In this document: positions 11,817 to 25,900 of the stretch, in pieces
How the letters are laid out: each line of letters opens with the position of its first letter
Numbering within the stretch: the stretch's first letter is position 1
From: Ascaris suum
Lineage: Eukaryota > Nematoda > Chromadorea > Rhabditida > Ascarididae
Length of the DNA: 64,000 nt
NCBI GenBank assembly: GCA_013433145.1
Contig: CM024168.1
Coordinates: forward strand, 1,178,001-1,242,000
Direction of reading: 5' to 3'
Translations under genes and position numbers: made by a program
The notes under the pieces: model-generated
Database searches by the model: none
What the model was told of the DNA's origin: nothing
What the model saw: only the letters and a program-made list of their open reading frames with translations

Positions 11817-14800
11817 CTGCATTCAGCTCACCAGTCATAATGCGCGAAGGGCGTACCTTCAGAAGTCTTTTCCACAAACGCAGCGATGCATAACGCTTTA
11901 CCATCAAATCATATATCAGCCACCACAAGAATTTCATAACAGCGAATTGCTACACTTGATATAAACGACTCAGTAACACAACTTACAAAGGAACGATCCT
12001 CCTCCCAGAAATGTTCCTGAAATGGTGATTTCGCGGATTTCAGCGAGATGTCAGGATAGCGATATGATCGCTCGCCTTCCATGGGACTACCAGCCTGCTT
12101 TGGCCTCCGCGAATCGTAAATACGCACCAGATCACTTTGTGGCACTATAGCACCCTCATCTTGTGAAAACGCATATCCATCTGGAAAGAAAAACATGTTC
12201 TCTTTGGAAGCATCCCCACCACTTATCACGGTAGTGTTTATAAGTTGCTAAGAAGTTGCATTAGTGGAGAAACGTTTGGCAAATCAGCTTGCTCTGAGCA
12301 TTGAACAAGACAGAGAATTTTAGCAGAGAAGACAGAGATGTCGTGAAGAATACAGCTTGCTTTTCCGTCTCCTCTGCAAGAAACGCTTTCATGGTAACTA
12401 GGGCATCAGGACAATCGTATCCTCTGCCACATGCTCAGTGAGCATCTTTCAGGGTAACATCTCTCAATGGACACCGCTGTTGAGGCTTACCACTATCGTA
12501 CAAGGATAGCAGTGATTATACATTTTTTTTTCATCTACACCCCATTTGCGAGGATATTTGCAAGGATACAGTGTTACGTCACTCTACATTTTATTCTCAT
12601 TTATATCCCAATCTTCATAACGAAATAAAGTAGCAGTTGAACCTGCATTGCGGTGCAATTGCTTTAAACCGCTTTCAAATACCCAGTGGAAGGTTATTTC
12701 CAATCTTCACCTAAATCCAAATTAAAATATTGTAGGCAGAAACAGAGCGCTATTATATGTGTGCACAGGTATCAATATTATGCACGAGCATAGGTATGTT
12801 CAAATATAAAATCAACGTTGTAGGTGCAGGAACATTCAACAACTATGGTTGTTGTATTGGTGTGAAATGAGCTAACGACGAATGATGGTGCTAACGTGAT
12901 TTCTGTGGATGATTGACGAGGCTGAGCGCAGATTCCGATGTGCGCACCATGAAATCACGCATCTTGAAGAACGAATCCGATAGGATGTCGAATTTCCTGC
13001 CACTTGCAAACTCTTTTGATAACACCTCATCCTTCACATTCCGATAGAGTAGTCGTTGCAATCTAAATAATTTACAACCTCAAGAATGCGATAAAAATAA
13101 AACATGAAATTTTTTATTCATAGAAATTCAATGTGTTTCCAACGTCTAGGAAAGACGGTTTCAATCAGATACCATCCTTGATGAAACAAATCTCTTTCTT
13201 CTAAGTTATTATTGACAGAATAAACAACGGGTCTTAAAATCATCTTTCCCATTATGAAATACGAGAATATACTGTTTTCTACTACCAACGAAATGTTATA
13301 TAATGTTATTATGCTTTGCCAAAGTTTTGGGTATTCCTCTCCCCTCCTTCCCCCATCTCCCACTCAAGAAAACATTTGCTCCTCTTAACAGATCTTCTTC
13401 GAGCCTTGGGGAATTTATTTCCAGCGATTCTTTTCGATTTGAATAAAATCTAATATGCGATCTCAACGAAAGATAAGATATTAATAAGGATTAATATCAC
13501 TTAAACAGCTGAACTCTTACCTGCATCAAGCTGATAAAGACTGTTTCAAAGTTAAAAACAACAAGTATAAACACTTTTCTGATCCCGTTAATCAGATCCA
13601 ATAAATAAGACGATGACAGCAGCGGGATGAAATGAAAGTGCAAAAAATGTAGACGGCTAACACTTTAAAGAGAACGTCGATAGAGATGGCGACAACAGAC
13701 GACAGAATTATAGATAAGACGATGGTAGGCGAGTTGAATATATCGAGCACGATATCGGCCATCTCAGGATCAACCACCACCAATGGTTTCGAAGGCGACG
13801 TTAGACAGTAAGAGAACAAATAGATGAACATCATTACCAAGGAGCCACCAATCGCAACGACAGACATCTGAAGGCGCTACTCACAACGATTACGTTTACA
13901 CACCTGTTAGAGGCTACAAACGAAACGACATCATGATCGTGATGCGGTGCTCCATTTTCACCGACTTCGAAACCTTTGTCTCCTTCGACAAATGCAGTTT
14001 TATAGCAACGAATTTAGTATCTGAATGGCATCTCTACAATCACTTCGGCAATAGTGATCCTTCTAGAGGCAACGATCATATTTTGGGACAACATACTACA
14101 CTGTGATTCTCACTAAGCAATACATTGAACTGTGATTCATTGAAATAATGCGGCGATTAAGGGGTTCTCCAGTACAAAGGATAAGTTTGATTCGTGCCAA
14201 CATTCTCTAATTACATAGTAAGTGTCAAACACTGCCAAACGACTTTGGAACGCACTCATCAGAAACACCAACAGTCTTAGGGCATAGGCCTCTTTCTACC
14301 TTTCGTCTAGCTAACGAGCCAGTTGAAGAGGTTTCAGCATTTTAAATATTTGCTATCAATATTTGCTATTATTGAAAGTCCAGCAGTCGCCCCTCTTAGC
14401 TTATCTAATGTGTGCCATCAAAACGAATTTCTTCTTATGGTCATTTTCTGAGTATGGCAACATTTCAAAAAAAAAAAAAAAAAACTATAGGTTTGCTTTG
14501 GTTGCCGTAGATTACCCAGCAGTTACTATTACTCAGGTTTTTTAATTCACCTGAGAAAATTTTATTAAACTTGTTTGAATTCCAACACATTGATCTCGGG
14601 ATGAAAAACTGTTCCTTCATCGGAGCATAAACTAAGCTTTGCGTATAATTTTCAATCGAAGATAACTTCACTAACAACTGTATGCGAATCCATTTCGATT
14701 GCCGCTTTGATATTCACAGTTAGCACGAGTGCCTTAAATCGAATTTTACATCAACATAAATGCATCAACAACATTAGAATGATCACTAAGCGAATTGCTT

Positions 14801-16155
14801 GCAAGGCTCATTGCTGCGATCTTATTATGGATTCGTGATGCTACGATGGCCACAAACATGGACTAGCGATGTTGCGATGGGACCGTTCAGCTATATACGT
14901 CCAAGCAGCCCTAATGCAAAATCAATGATACTATTCTATTCCACATTGAAATGGATTGATTAATTTCAATGAAAAGTGCATGATTATAGGAGAGTAATAT
15001 GTGGAGGGAGCAACACAGAGACAGCAAGCTGAGCTAATATACAAGAAAATGCAACTCAACATAGAACCTCGAGCGCCCAAATCAGGTCTATCAAATTCAG
15101 TAGCAATTCGCATAAACCATTACTCACTTAGCAGCCTAAGTATTTCATCAATTAGTCTAATAAATTCCATCTTTAAGCACTCAAAAATTTCATCTATTCG
15201 ATGAATTTATACTAAGTGATAGTTGTGGATCCATATTATAAGTAATAATAGTGTGAGATTCTATTCCCTCATAATTTTAGTCATCACTTTCATGTTAGCT
15301 CTATTTTCTGATAATTTCGAAGACGTGTACCCGAGGTGGTCCTCATACCAGATTTGGCAGTCCACTGTTTCCACTATAAAAAACCAGTCTAGTAAAAAAA
15401 CCTTCCGAAGAAATACAAAATTTGCACACTCTCAGCAAAAAATCTACGTCCTTTTCCATTGCTCTCTTCGAAAATTCTAGCCAAAATGAACCAGAAATTT
15501 GACCGTCCACTTCGAAAGAAACTGAAGAGCTAATGGAAGTTCGGATGCAAATTTGAGAATAAAGAGTGCTTGGAAAGTAAACGAACAATATTCATCGCGG
15601 TTCCAAAGCAACGCATGTTAGCTTCTCGTCCATGTGACCATAATACACCTAAAACAATAGGTTACGTTGGTAAAGAACTGGGCAGAGCGGGAGATCTTCG
15701 ACTGATTTGACTGCCATCCTGGACACACTGCAAGTGGAAAACTCCTTGAGGCATCTCATGTAAAATCAAATAAAAAACAATCTCAGAAGTTTCGAAATTA
15801 TAATTTTGTATGCAAATGCAAGATAAAGCGCTAAGAAAAGATTAGCTCACTACACTTCGGGCAACGGGTGAAATTTTTCCACCTTAATAGTTGTAAGAGA
15901 TAAACAAAGAATGATAAATTAGTTTGTGATTGGGGAAGAAGATTAGCGCGGCATTCATAAGTTTTTATGCTGCCGGTACCACAGCACAAGATTAAAGTAG
16001 CTTTTAAGCTGTGGTTGAATCGTTCCGACTTACATACTACTGTTGCTCTTACGTATTAAATATCCTACTCGTCCATATTGCAGTTTTGTGAAAGATGCTT
16101 CTTGCTGTTCATATTCACATACATTTCTATATTTTCCCATTTCCGGGCTTCGAAA

Positions 16156-16186
<31 letters not shown>

Positions 16187-16831
16187 GCGCTGCCTACACC
16201 GTATTTCCATATATCGTTTTCAACGCCTCAGAATTTACATATGTATTCGTTGGCAAGCTTTAGTTCTGATGTCAAACTATTAAGGTAGTCAAAAGAGAAT
16301 ATTGTCATAGACTTAGGAAAGAGTTGGCTTGAGGCTTGATTCACACACGGAACAATGAAAAGGGACCCCATATTTAAGTATTTGATGGAAACCGCAACGA
16401 AATTTCAAGTTTCATCTTAACGAGTTCCATTCCAGAATTGCTGAAAATTTAAATCGGCTTGCAAAGGATCGCTAAAGCTAACTCACCTTCCTCGAATGTA
16501 TAATAAACAACGAAGAAGATAACAAATGCATGTAGAACACCATCCGCAATCCATAAAAAGAATAACTGTAAATCGCTCATTTACTCATTAATACTATTTT
16601 AAAAGATTACGCAACATTGTCCTGCCGTATTCTTATAAATATAACGACGGCTGATGCTTGGTCACTAGTGTACTAAACAGAAATGAATTTCATGCTTCAC
16701 TAAGGCAAAGAACATTTACTGAACTACGTATTTAAATTTTTAATGAAATATCAGTACCTATTTAAATTGTCGATGAAATATCTATATCATTTAACATTTC
16801 GCAGAAAAGTGCAGTCTATTCAAAAGGACAT

Positions 16832-16918
<87 letters not shown>

Positions 16919-19900
16919 TATATAAAAGATTGAAATTCAAAGAAGCAACATAAACAAAACCTTCAGATTGAATGTTTGTCCATGCTGCGAGAGTACATAC
17001 AGTCCTGGATATTGTTCCATAATTCCGAATGAGAAAAGGCGATCCCAAATGCCAATTGCGAGTGGAGGCCAACTCGAGAAGAACATATTATAGAAGACAA
17101 TTGACCAACTATCAAATATGGCAGTTTCCGACGACAGCGCCCAATATGAATAGAGAAACTAAAATGAGCGTTTTCAACGCTATATGGCTAGAGACGGTGC
17201 ACGGACGATTCAAAAATACATCTCTTATACAATGAAACAGCAACTGACTTAAGGCCCGAAGAAAACTTTTCGTTGAACAATGAAACGACTCTATTAAAAG
17301 CCGAGGAATATATTATGCTAAAATTCCAGCAAATCACCGTTTCATTATTAGATTCCCGTCAAGAAAGGTGGTATCGAGTTGAGTGAGGTTACCTCACATG
17401 GTTATTACCTCGTGATGGATTACTACCTTATGATCTTAGAGGACTTTAATTGAAGTAACGAGATGAGGAAATATAACTTGAAATCTCGATGAAATTCAAA
17501 TTATAAGCAAAACTGCAAAACAGAAATTTTTTAGCTACCGAGAGGGACATATCAAAAACTTCTACCGAAACTGTTCTGTGCAAGCTAGGATGCGTCTGTC
17601 ATCATGCATCCTGAGGAGATGGCGACGGAACTAGGACATCCCCGCCCAGGCAGAGAAATAATTAATTTCAGGATTACGCACGCATAATCGTCTACTCCTG
17701 ACTCTTGAGGACAACCGAACCGCAAGAGTGGTGTTTTCTGCTCTCTTCCGGAATTTCGCGATTCACAGTGGTCTCAGCTCACACGGTGACGATGGAAATG
17801 AGCCTCCCCCTCTAACTGTCTCTCATGGCGATCCATCCGCAGCCACGAAATATCGCAATTTCCACCTCAATGAGGGAATGAAGATAGGAAGGGGCTTATA
17901 TCTGAGATGCTTCGGCAAAACCTGCTAGTACAACAGCAAAAGACTTTCCTTTTGAGAGCTGGACGAATTTAATGATGAATGGATGTCACACTTTTTTATC
18001 AGCATCTGGCATCTAATGCCCCTATTAGCACTACCCATGCATATAAGACGGTGATATTATGACGTTCAAATACCTGCGCAATTACGATCACTAAGAATTT
18101 GTCCATGAAAGCGAAATGCGCATTTGTTTACCTATTGCTTCGCTCTTTCGGAAAAACACTGTCACAGAACAAGTCCGTTGTCTCTACAGCATAGCATACC
18201 ATGGTCAAGTTCCCAAGAGGAATGAACAATGAGGGTACTATCGCTTTTTAGAGAACATCATATGTGGGAGAAGGCAATAAGCAGAAAATATGATGCCACA
18301 TACCAGAATTATTGTTTCGCAGATTGTTTTGTAAAAAAAATATAAAATGGTTTTCGTTGTTCGATGATAACTGATTGCGCCATGAACAAATAAAAGTCGA
18401 CCCAAGAAACGGAACTGTAATTGCACAATTTCAAACTTTTTCAAATGCATACAATTGGAAATATGCGAGGGAAAATTATTTCCCCAAAAATAATCCTCTT
18501 GAATTTCGCATCAATCTCGAGCTATGCAAATTAAGGTCATCACCAATCTCAGGTTATGCAAATTAACCAACTTACATATGCAAATTTCACATCATCATCT
18601 GCAGCTTATTATAGACAGATGACCATTTGAAATAAGTTTGGATTTAAAGATAGTATACAGGCAGAAAATACAAAAGCGCTTTTCTTATTCAGTCTAATCA
18701 TTTCTTATTCAGAAAACTGGACATTTCTGCTAAGCACCTTCAGATCCATGCCACTGCAAAAGATCTATTTTAAGCTGCTACTTCATCTTGGTCCCTCTCC
18801 CACCATCTCTACTCTTATTCTTCATACTATTATTCTATCAAAAGATATTCTAGTCACTGGTAGTTATTCGACTCAAAACAATTAACAAAACAATTAACCA
18901 AACAATTAACCAAAAACTCAAAACAAAACAATTAACCAAACAAAACAATCAAAACAATCGCAACATCTTCGGCATTATCAAAATTGAGAAAATTCCAACC
19001 GGCGATATACTCTCATTAAAACTCATCCGTTTACGACAAGGTTCTACATTTTAACGCTTAAAAACATTTTATATAAATTTTAAGGCAGCATTTCCTCAAA
19101 TCAATATATTATTTGATGGAAGATGAAAAAGGATACGGACAATCAAGGGGAAGGTGAAAGACCGACCTGGGCGATAGAATAATCGGCAGCCAATGAAGCC
19201 TGCATACCTTCTTCTCCACAGATTCCAACACCAACATCTGCTGCCTGCAATTTCCTTCTGCAATTTCACCTCTACCTATGCATCACATTCATCAACTAAC
19301 AAATTGCTCATATCAGCAAATAAGCCGCATCTATTTCTAGCCATTAAATCTTCATACTTAATTTCCATCGATCGACGTATCACTGCGACTTACCCATTAA
19401 TTCACCGTTTGGAAAAAATAAAATCGAAATAAAAAAGATAAATTCAGAAGATCGGTGCTGTATAATTAAGCAAGTTCTAGAACTTTCTAAATGGATTATT
19501 TTCCAAATTTTTAGAAATAGAGTAGTGTAAACGAAGCAAAAAATGTTCTAAAAAATCGGTAGCGATACTGCCTACGGATGACTTTAATGGCAGAGATCGA
19601 GATGTCCAAATGACAGTGGACAAGGAGAAAAGGAGGAAAAGAAAAAGAAGGAAAAGGAAGAAAAGTGGTAAAGGGAAAGGAAGAGGGGGTGAGGACGAAG
19701 GAGCAATCAAAATGTTTAGCCACCCGGAAGAAACATTCTGGCAATAGCTATATTATCAGGGACTTAAAATGATTCGAATAAGAAAGACGAGCTTGGTTTT
19801 TAGATGATCAGAAACAAGTGAAATTATTTTTTTACAGCCTGAAAATGGTACTGATCTGATTCTATATGTATGTTCAGGTTTGTGTCGACTATTTGTAAAA

Positions 19901-22900
19901 AGAGTTCACTCTATGATATAGAGCTCGATACGCAATTCAAATCGCCCATTCACCTCAAAAACCATGCTCTTGAGAGCTTCCATTGGGAGGACTCTATTGT
20001 GCTACAGGTAGTGGATACTTTCGAGCAACAACAGCTTCTGCTGCACATCCAGGAAAAATCGTCACTCGACACCTCGCCGCATAGAACCCACCTTACTGAC
20101 CCATCGAATGGTCACATCGCAACTCATCCAAGCATTCTGGACGACTCCCAATTGTTATTGCATAGTTTTTCATTTGGCACCACAAAAGATTCAAACCCTA
20201 CCACATTTATAAGCTACACGCTTAAAATACTCCATGTGAAAATATGAAAGTATTAGTTTACGGCAACACTATTCAATCGATATATTAGCATTTCTTAAAT
20301 GCCAACTAATTAGCCGAGGCGGGGCAGCGATAAATGGCGTCATTTTCAGGAACAAAGCTACAATTAGAAGGCAAACAAGCACTAGTGAGAAGTGAATTTC
20401 AAAGTTCATCATTTCATCAAGTTTAGTTGTGATTGTCCTTCCCCTCCCCTCCTTCCTTATCGCCCAAGCTTTGATTTCATTACATTGAAAGTCACTTTCC
20501 ATAGCTGTTCATCTGATGAAACACAAAATTTGTTCAAAACAGCGAGCCATAATTTGACTTCAATGATCTGCGAATTTAAATTGGAAAGTTTAAGCCAATA
20601 ACCTTAGCTAGAAATAGTGGGCCGCAAATTCCCAAGATAAAACAGGGCGAGGGTGGCGATTTAAAGGAAGGAGAGAAAGACCTGTATCATGGCGACATCG
20701 TTGGCTCCATCGCCAACGGCAAGCGTCGCTCCATCACAGTAATTCTGGATCAGCTTCACGACTGCAGCCTTCTGCATCGGTGAGCATCGACAGCAAATAA
20801 CACACGAGCATCTCGACGCAAGAAAAAAGAACTCAATGTCCATCATATCTTTCAGTAGGTGTCCCAAACTCTTAAAAGCCTCTTTTTTTGAAAAACTAGT
20901 GGTTTTGCAGTGATTAAATGAAATGAATAAATAGAGCATCGCTAAAAAGTATCCCTAAAAATCGAGTATTTCATTATGTAGAATTAACGAATCCTCAAAG
21001 CAATTTTCTTGAGATAAATCTGCATCATCCGCTCGAACTAAATTCCAATATTGAGCGCATTTCATATTTATTTCAATGCTTTTATAGCAATGACTACTCT
21101 TCAATATTATGTATTACAATGAAAACGCAATTAATATATACTTCAACGAGCGCCGAAAGATAGTGTTTGTTCTCTTGGAAAAGAGCCGATTAGCGACCTC
21201 TGCGTTAAGTGCTTTCACAAGATCGATTCATTTCCTATCATTTCAGCTATCTCATTTTTGTCTGCGATCGCCTATCATTTGAGATGTGCGCAAATAAGGA
21301 GAACGCAAATTAATTTACCTGCCCGCTTACAATAAGAGCGATTTTAATAGCGCAATGCGACGAATAAATATCGTTTATGTAAGACCTCAGGCGATCCCTC
21401 GTTTTCTCTGGACTACCTTCCGAAATGACCTATAAAAATAACTCATAGCAGCAATATGTTGTATGTAATCAGCTTTAAAAATTCATTTCAGTTACTTCAT
21501 CCAGGTTGTCCACCTACTCGCTGCAACATCCCTATACTCATATAGGCAAGCATTCCCTCTTAATTTTTTTCGAAGGGGGAGATTTGAATGAACAGAAAAG
21601 CCATCTTATCAAATGAACGACTGATAACATTGACATATAAACTGCTTAACAACAACGACCCTCATTTATCATGCATTATGCAACATATCATATAATTAAA
21701 GCGAAGCGCACCTCTAAATTGCAGAGCGATGCGTTGTATGGCATCAAACGCGTGATGATTTGTCTACACCACATTGTACCTTCACCGTTCTATACTGTAT
21801 AGTATAGCACAAACACATTATACAACCGTCCGCCTACTATTATTTAAAGAGAATTCGCCCATCCAATAAAGCCACTTCGTTGCAGAACTTGAAAAATGAC
21901 TTATTCTCACACATTCTCAACGCTATATTCTCGAATTTTTCATACCGCCCAGAGTCCAAAAAGTTCCACTTGTTGCGCTGCGATGAAACACTTGGAAAAA
22001 AAGTGAAACCCAAAGCCTGGCGGTCAAAGTAACTTGGTGCAACTTGTTGTTTTTCTAATTAGAGTTCGAAGAACATTGGGCTCATATGTCAAGATTAATA
22101 ATGGTCATATCTTATTCTCAGGCGGAAAACTTATACTCAGATACAACTCTCACCGCACTAAAAATCCAAATTAGTAACCTTGCCTTAGCATTAATTTTAC
22201 ACATAACATGTTGAAAATGATAAAAGCTGCAGCTCTGGGGCTTTATTTCACAGCTCTAATATTCAAACGAGACAAGATGGTGGTATGGATAAGCAAAACC
22301 TGCGAAAATGAAAATTGCAAACCAGTGTTGGCATATCAGGCTTGATAAGTCCGCATGAGAATCCGATATTCTGTGCCGTCTCTATTTTGTCGCCGGTCAA
22401 CACCCATATGTTCATACCGCCTAACGCCAAGTTTGCTATTGTCGCTTTCACTCCCTAAATGAAAACTCGAGTTGCGTGTTGACAGCATATCAAATAAATG
22501 AATCGTCACTTACGTGCAGTCGAGAAATAGGGGGGACATGTGACCGTTACAAAAAGTACAGTTAATCTATGTCAAGGTCATTTCGAAGCCGCTCATCCAC
22601 ACCCTCCACAAATCTACGTGCCACTCACCGTAGCGAATACGTTTGACCATAAAGCGCTGTTACTGCACGCTTTTACTACAAACTTTTCACAAGAGGTAGC
22701 CTTATCGCCAAAAGAACCTCAAGACAGGAAGTCATTGCCACCAACATCAAGGCTGTCACTAATAAATTAAAGCAAAAAAAAAAACAACAACAACAAAGAG
22801 CATATTCGACTCTAAGGGTGGTGGCGGTGTGATTTATTTATTCCGAATCAAAGCAGCACAATGAAGAATATGCAGAGTTAACCACACCTTGAAGTAAAGA

Positions 22901-25900
22901 GGATTAAACAAGAGAGGATAAACACAAAAGCTATCTACGCCTTGGGTGGGGGAGAGGGGGGGGGATGAGGAAAGGACCCACCTACAATGAGCACTTTAAT
23001 GCAGCATTATATAATGGAAGTTTTAAAATGAGTCTACTTCAGATATTCGGCATAACGTCTATTACCGTCATGAGAGAATTACCTCTTGAAGCTTGTCTTC
23101 AATCCCAGTGGCGCCCAATAACCGTAGATTCTGAAAATAAGAGTGCAATTAATGAAGGAATACAATCATTGACGGACGCAATGACGAATGCATCTCACAA
23201 TCGAGTAATAGATATTCAGCGAGTTTCCGGTGATGTTTTTTGGTATGTCACATATTAATGAGGCAAGTAGAGAACCGTACCAGGCAATCTGACACAACAT
23301 TATTTGCATTCTGCTCACCTGACCAACCGGTCTCGCAGGCTGCTAAAAGACAGTAAACCGAATGTTATGAAATGAACCTTTGTTCAAATACAAATATCTA
23401 CAACTACTTCCAAGTTTAAATGAGCAGCTAAAATGTTTCTATGGGCTACACAATATCCGTCCAATAATGTAGAGTTAGCTGCAAGTTGAAACCAGCGAAC
23501 AAACGGGCGCATATACGAATAGAAATGACGCTTGTATACATTGAAAAAAAAGTGATACTCACAAGTTTAAACTATATGTATATATAATGCAAAGGCAGAA
23601 TAACGATCGAGGAATGTTCTCGCTTAAAAACCACTAAACAGAGCTCATATCGAAAGGATTTGTGGGAAACTGCAAGGTCATTCGAGCTTTTAATTTAGAA
23701 GCTATCACTCTTTAGGACTAAAAGAAGAGCTTAAAGTGAGGGAATTCTTGCATCTCAATCACAATAGAAAAAAGGGAGGACTTCTAAGCTATCTTTTCGT
23801 GGCGTAGCTTTGCCTGACATTGATGGTTTTGGCTCGAAATGTTGGGGGATCTCCGGGAAATACTTATTTCCGGACTCGGCATCTCCCGGAAGTTTTGAAT
23901 GCTGGGAAGATGTTCACGGTCCACAAACTCAAGGAATCAAGGTACATTTGCGAACTCTGTCCCGCTGTATCCCACCTCGCCTATTGCTACATACTGGAAG
24001 CTTTATGAACCTTCCAGCAGTTCTTCCTGAACGTTTCAGCTGGCCGCAGCGGTGTTATTTGAAAGATACTGCTTCAGGTTCCAGAGTAGAACTTTGTTGT
24101 TAATTCAAGTTTCAGACAGGCAATCAGAGTAATAAAAGTTGTTTTAAATATTTGAAATCCTTCTTCCAGGAAGATTGAGTGGAAAACCTTCGAATCAGTT
24201 GAAGAACAAAGCGACCGACTTCGTACCATCTATTTTAATCTCTGCCCACTGTCGAATTTGGAAGGTTAAAATTCACTCTGGCGTGCCTCTTAAAAAGTGC
24301 TTCGGCTCAAATGCTTGAATAGAATGCAACTGCTTTCAGAGAGGATGAACACCACGTTGAAACAAAAGCCGATGCAAAGAAATAAAGAAGAACACGTAGC
24401 TTGACATGCAAAAAGCCTCCCTCAGTCTTTCTTTTTTACCGTATGCGATAGAGGCAAGCTGGCTGCAGACAAGGTGGATTACAAATAAGGAAGGAGTATA
24501 TAAACAAAGGGAATAACTAAAAAAAATGTTATTGGCACTGTTTTTTCGTCACCGAAGACCATTCTTCACAACATCTTCACTCAATTTCAATCTATAGAGC
24601 TTAAAGCAAACTCTGACGAATGATCACCGTAGATCCCTAATCGCCGACACAAATTTGTGGCAAGGCAATGAGGTACATACTTGGTCAAAAACAGCGATCT
24701 GCAAAAATCTTTGAACATAAATGGGCATTATGGGATTACGCAAATTTCAAGCGTATTTTTATGGCCTCCTTAAAAAATGAAAAGAACCGATCAAGATGTG
24801 CTGCACTTCAAAAAAAAAAGTGCTTTCCCTTTCTGTGAAACTAAGCAAACATACACATAAATTTGAAGACAGCCCTCGCTCCTTTCCATAAAATTACCCT
24901 CTCTCGAATAAGCCGAGAATCTTTGAGAGGAAAATTAATCTCAGGTATAATAATAACCATCTCCCCAAAAATCTTCCGCCTGTCTATCACGAAATTTGAA
25001 AAAAGAAATGCTTCCATGATTCCAAAATACTCTTTTTATTGTCGCTGATGTGAAAATTTTGCAATTCTGAATATCAATAACCTCCATCGAACAAATTTCT
25101 CTTTGAAAATTTTTGTAAGTCTATAACCAAGGATTGCATTCTGGATAATACGGTAAGGGCGAGGTCTCGTTTTTCGGAGTGGTCATACCTTTCAATTGAA
25201 AGCTCAGAACTAGAGAAAATTGGCAGCCAGGATTGGTTACATAGTTTCTACCCAACCATCCTCGTTGCAGTCATGATCGAAGGCAAAAAATGCAGTTCAT
25301 ACGCGCTCAATCTTTTCGGCTTGCTGTTCAATAAGCATCTCTCGAGAATCTAAGGCGATACTTGCACGGTAATATCCTGGCTCCCATTCCATATATTCCT
25401 TGTCGGTTAGCTCGGTGACCGCCATACATAATGTGCGATAGCCTTTAATGTTACCTTGCAAAATGAAACTGCGAGAAGTTTCTCTAAGCTCCTAGCTTAT
25501 ATTATTTCATTTATTACTGTTAGCGATATGCGTTTAGTTTCCCTCATATGAAACCTTGCATCGCTCTCTTATAATGAAATGTATGAATTGTGAATACTTT
25601 GAAATATGAGCGATCCGGCTTCTAATTAAGGATGGATGATGTAAGCCGTCGAGCCCTTGTCTATCTTGAGATCAATGAATCTTTCCTTGTCTATCTTGCG
25701 CATACGCTGAGCAAGATCCCACTCTCTTGCAGTGGCATTTGTGTGTTTGTCCTACTCTATAAACAAACGGTAGAGATAGCTGAATTTCATGCAATGAATT
25801 TCTAATCGAAGGTGCTCACAAGTTCACAAAGAGAATCAAATCAATTGATCCAAATGACGCTGTATGATGCTTATTTCATGACAATCATTCATTTCTCGAA

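Noticed and set aside
13915..13984. Exon-like piece [21 protein letters not shown] on the minus strand between flippase exons 26 and 27
   Set aside because: Good borders, but 70 nt between two phase-0 exons would shift the frame, and exons 26 and 27 align continuously to the family without it.
16791..17072. Minus-strand ORF across the 16.9-kb TA repeat
   Set aside because: Wrong frame of flippase exon 23 plus the repeat. The true frame there reads [19 protein letters not shown].
19870..20247. 125-codon plus-strand ORF in flippase intron 20
   Set aside because: Long for the region and polar, but I see no motif, no splice context and no neighbouring exon. Kept out as a probable chance frame.
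21150..21230. Minus-strand frame [12 protein letters not shown] between flippase exons 19 and 20
   Set aside because: It looked like the family TLKYAL segment, but no acceptor gives the required phase. Extending exon 20 to 20870 ([10 protein letters not shown]) fits in phase and homology.
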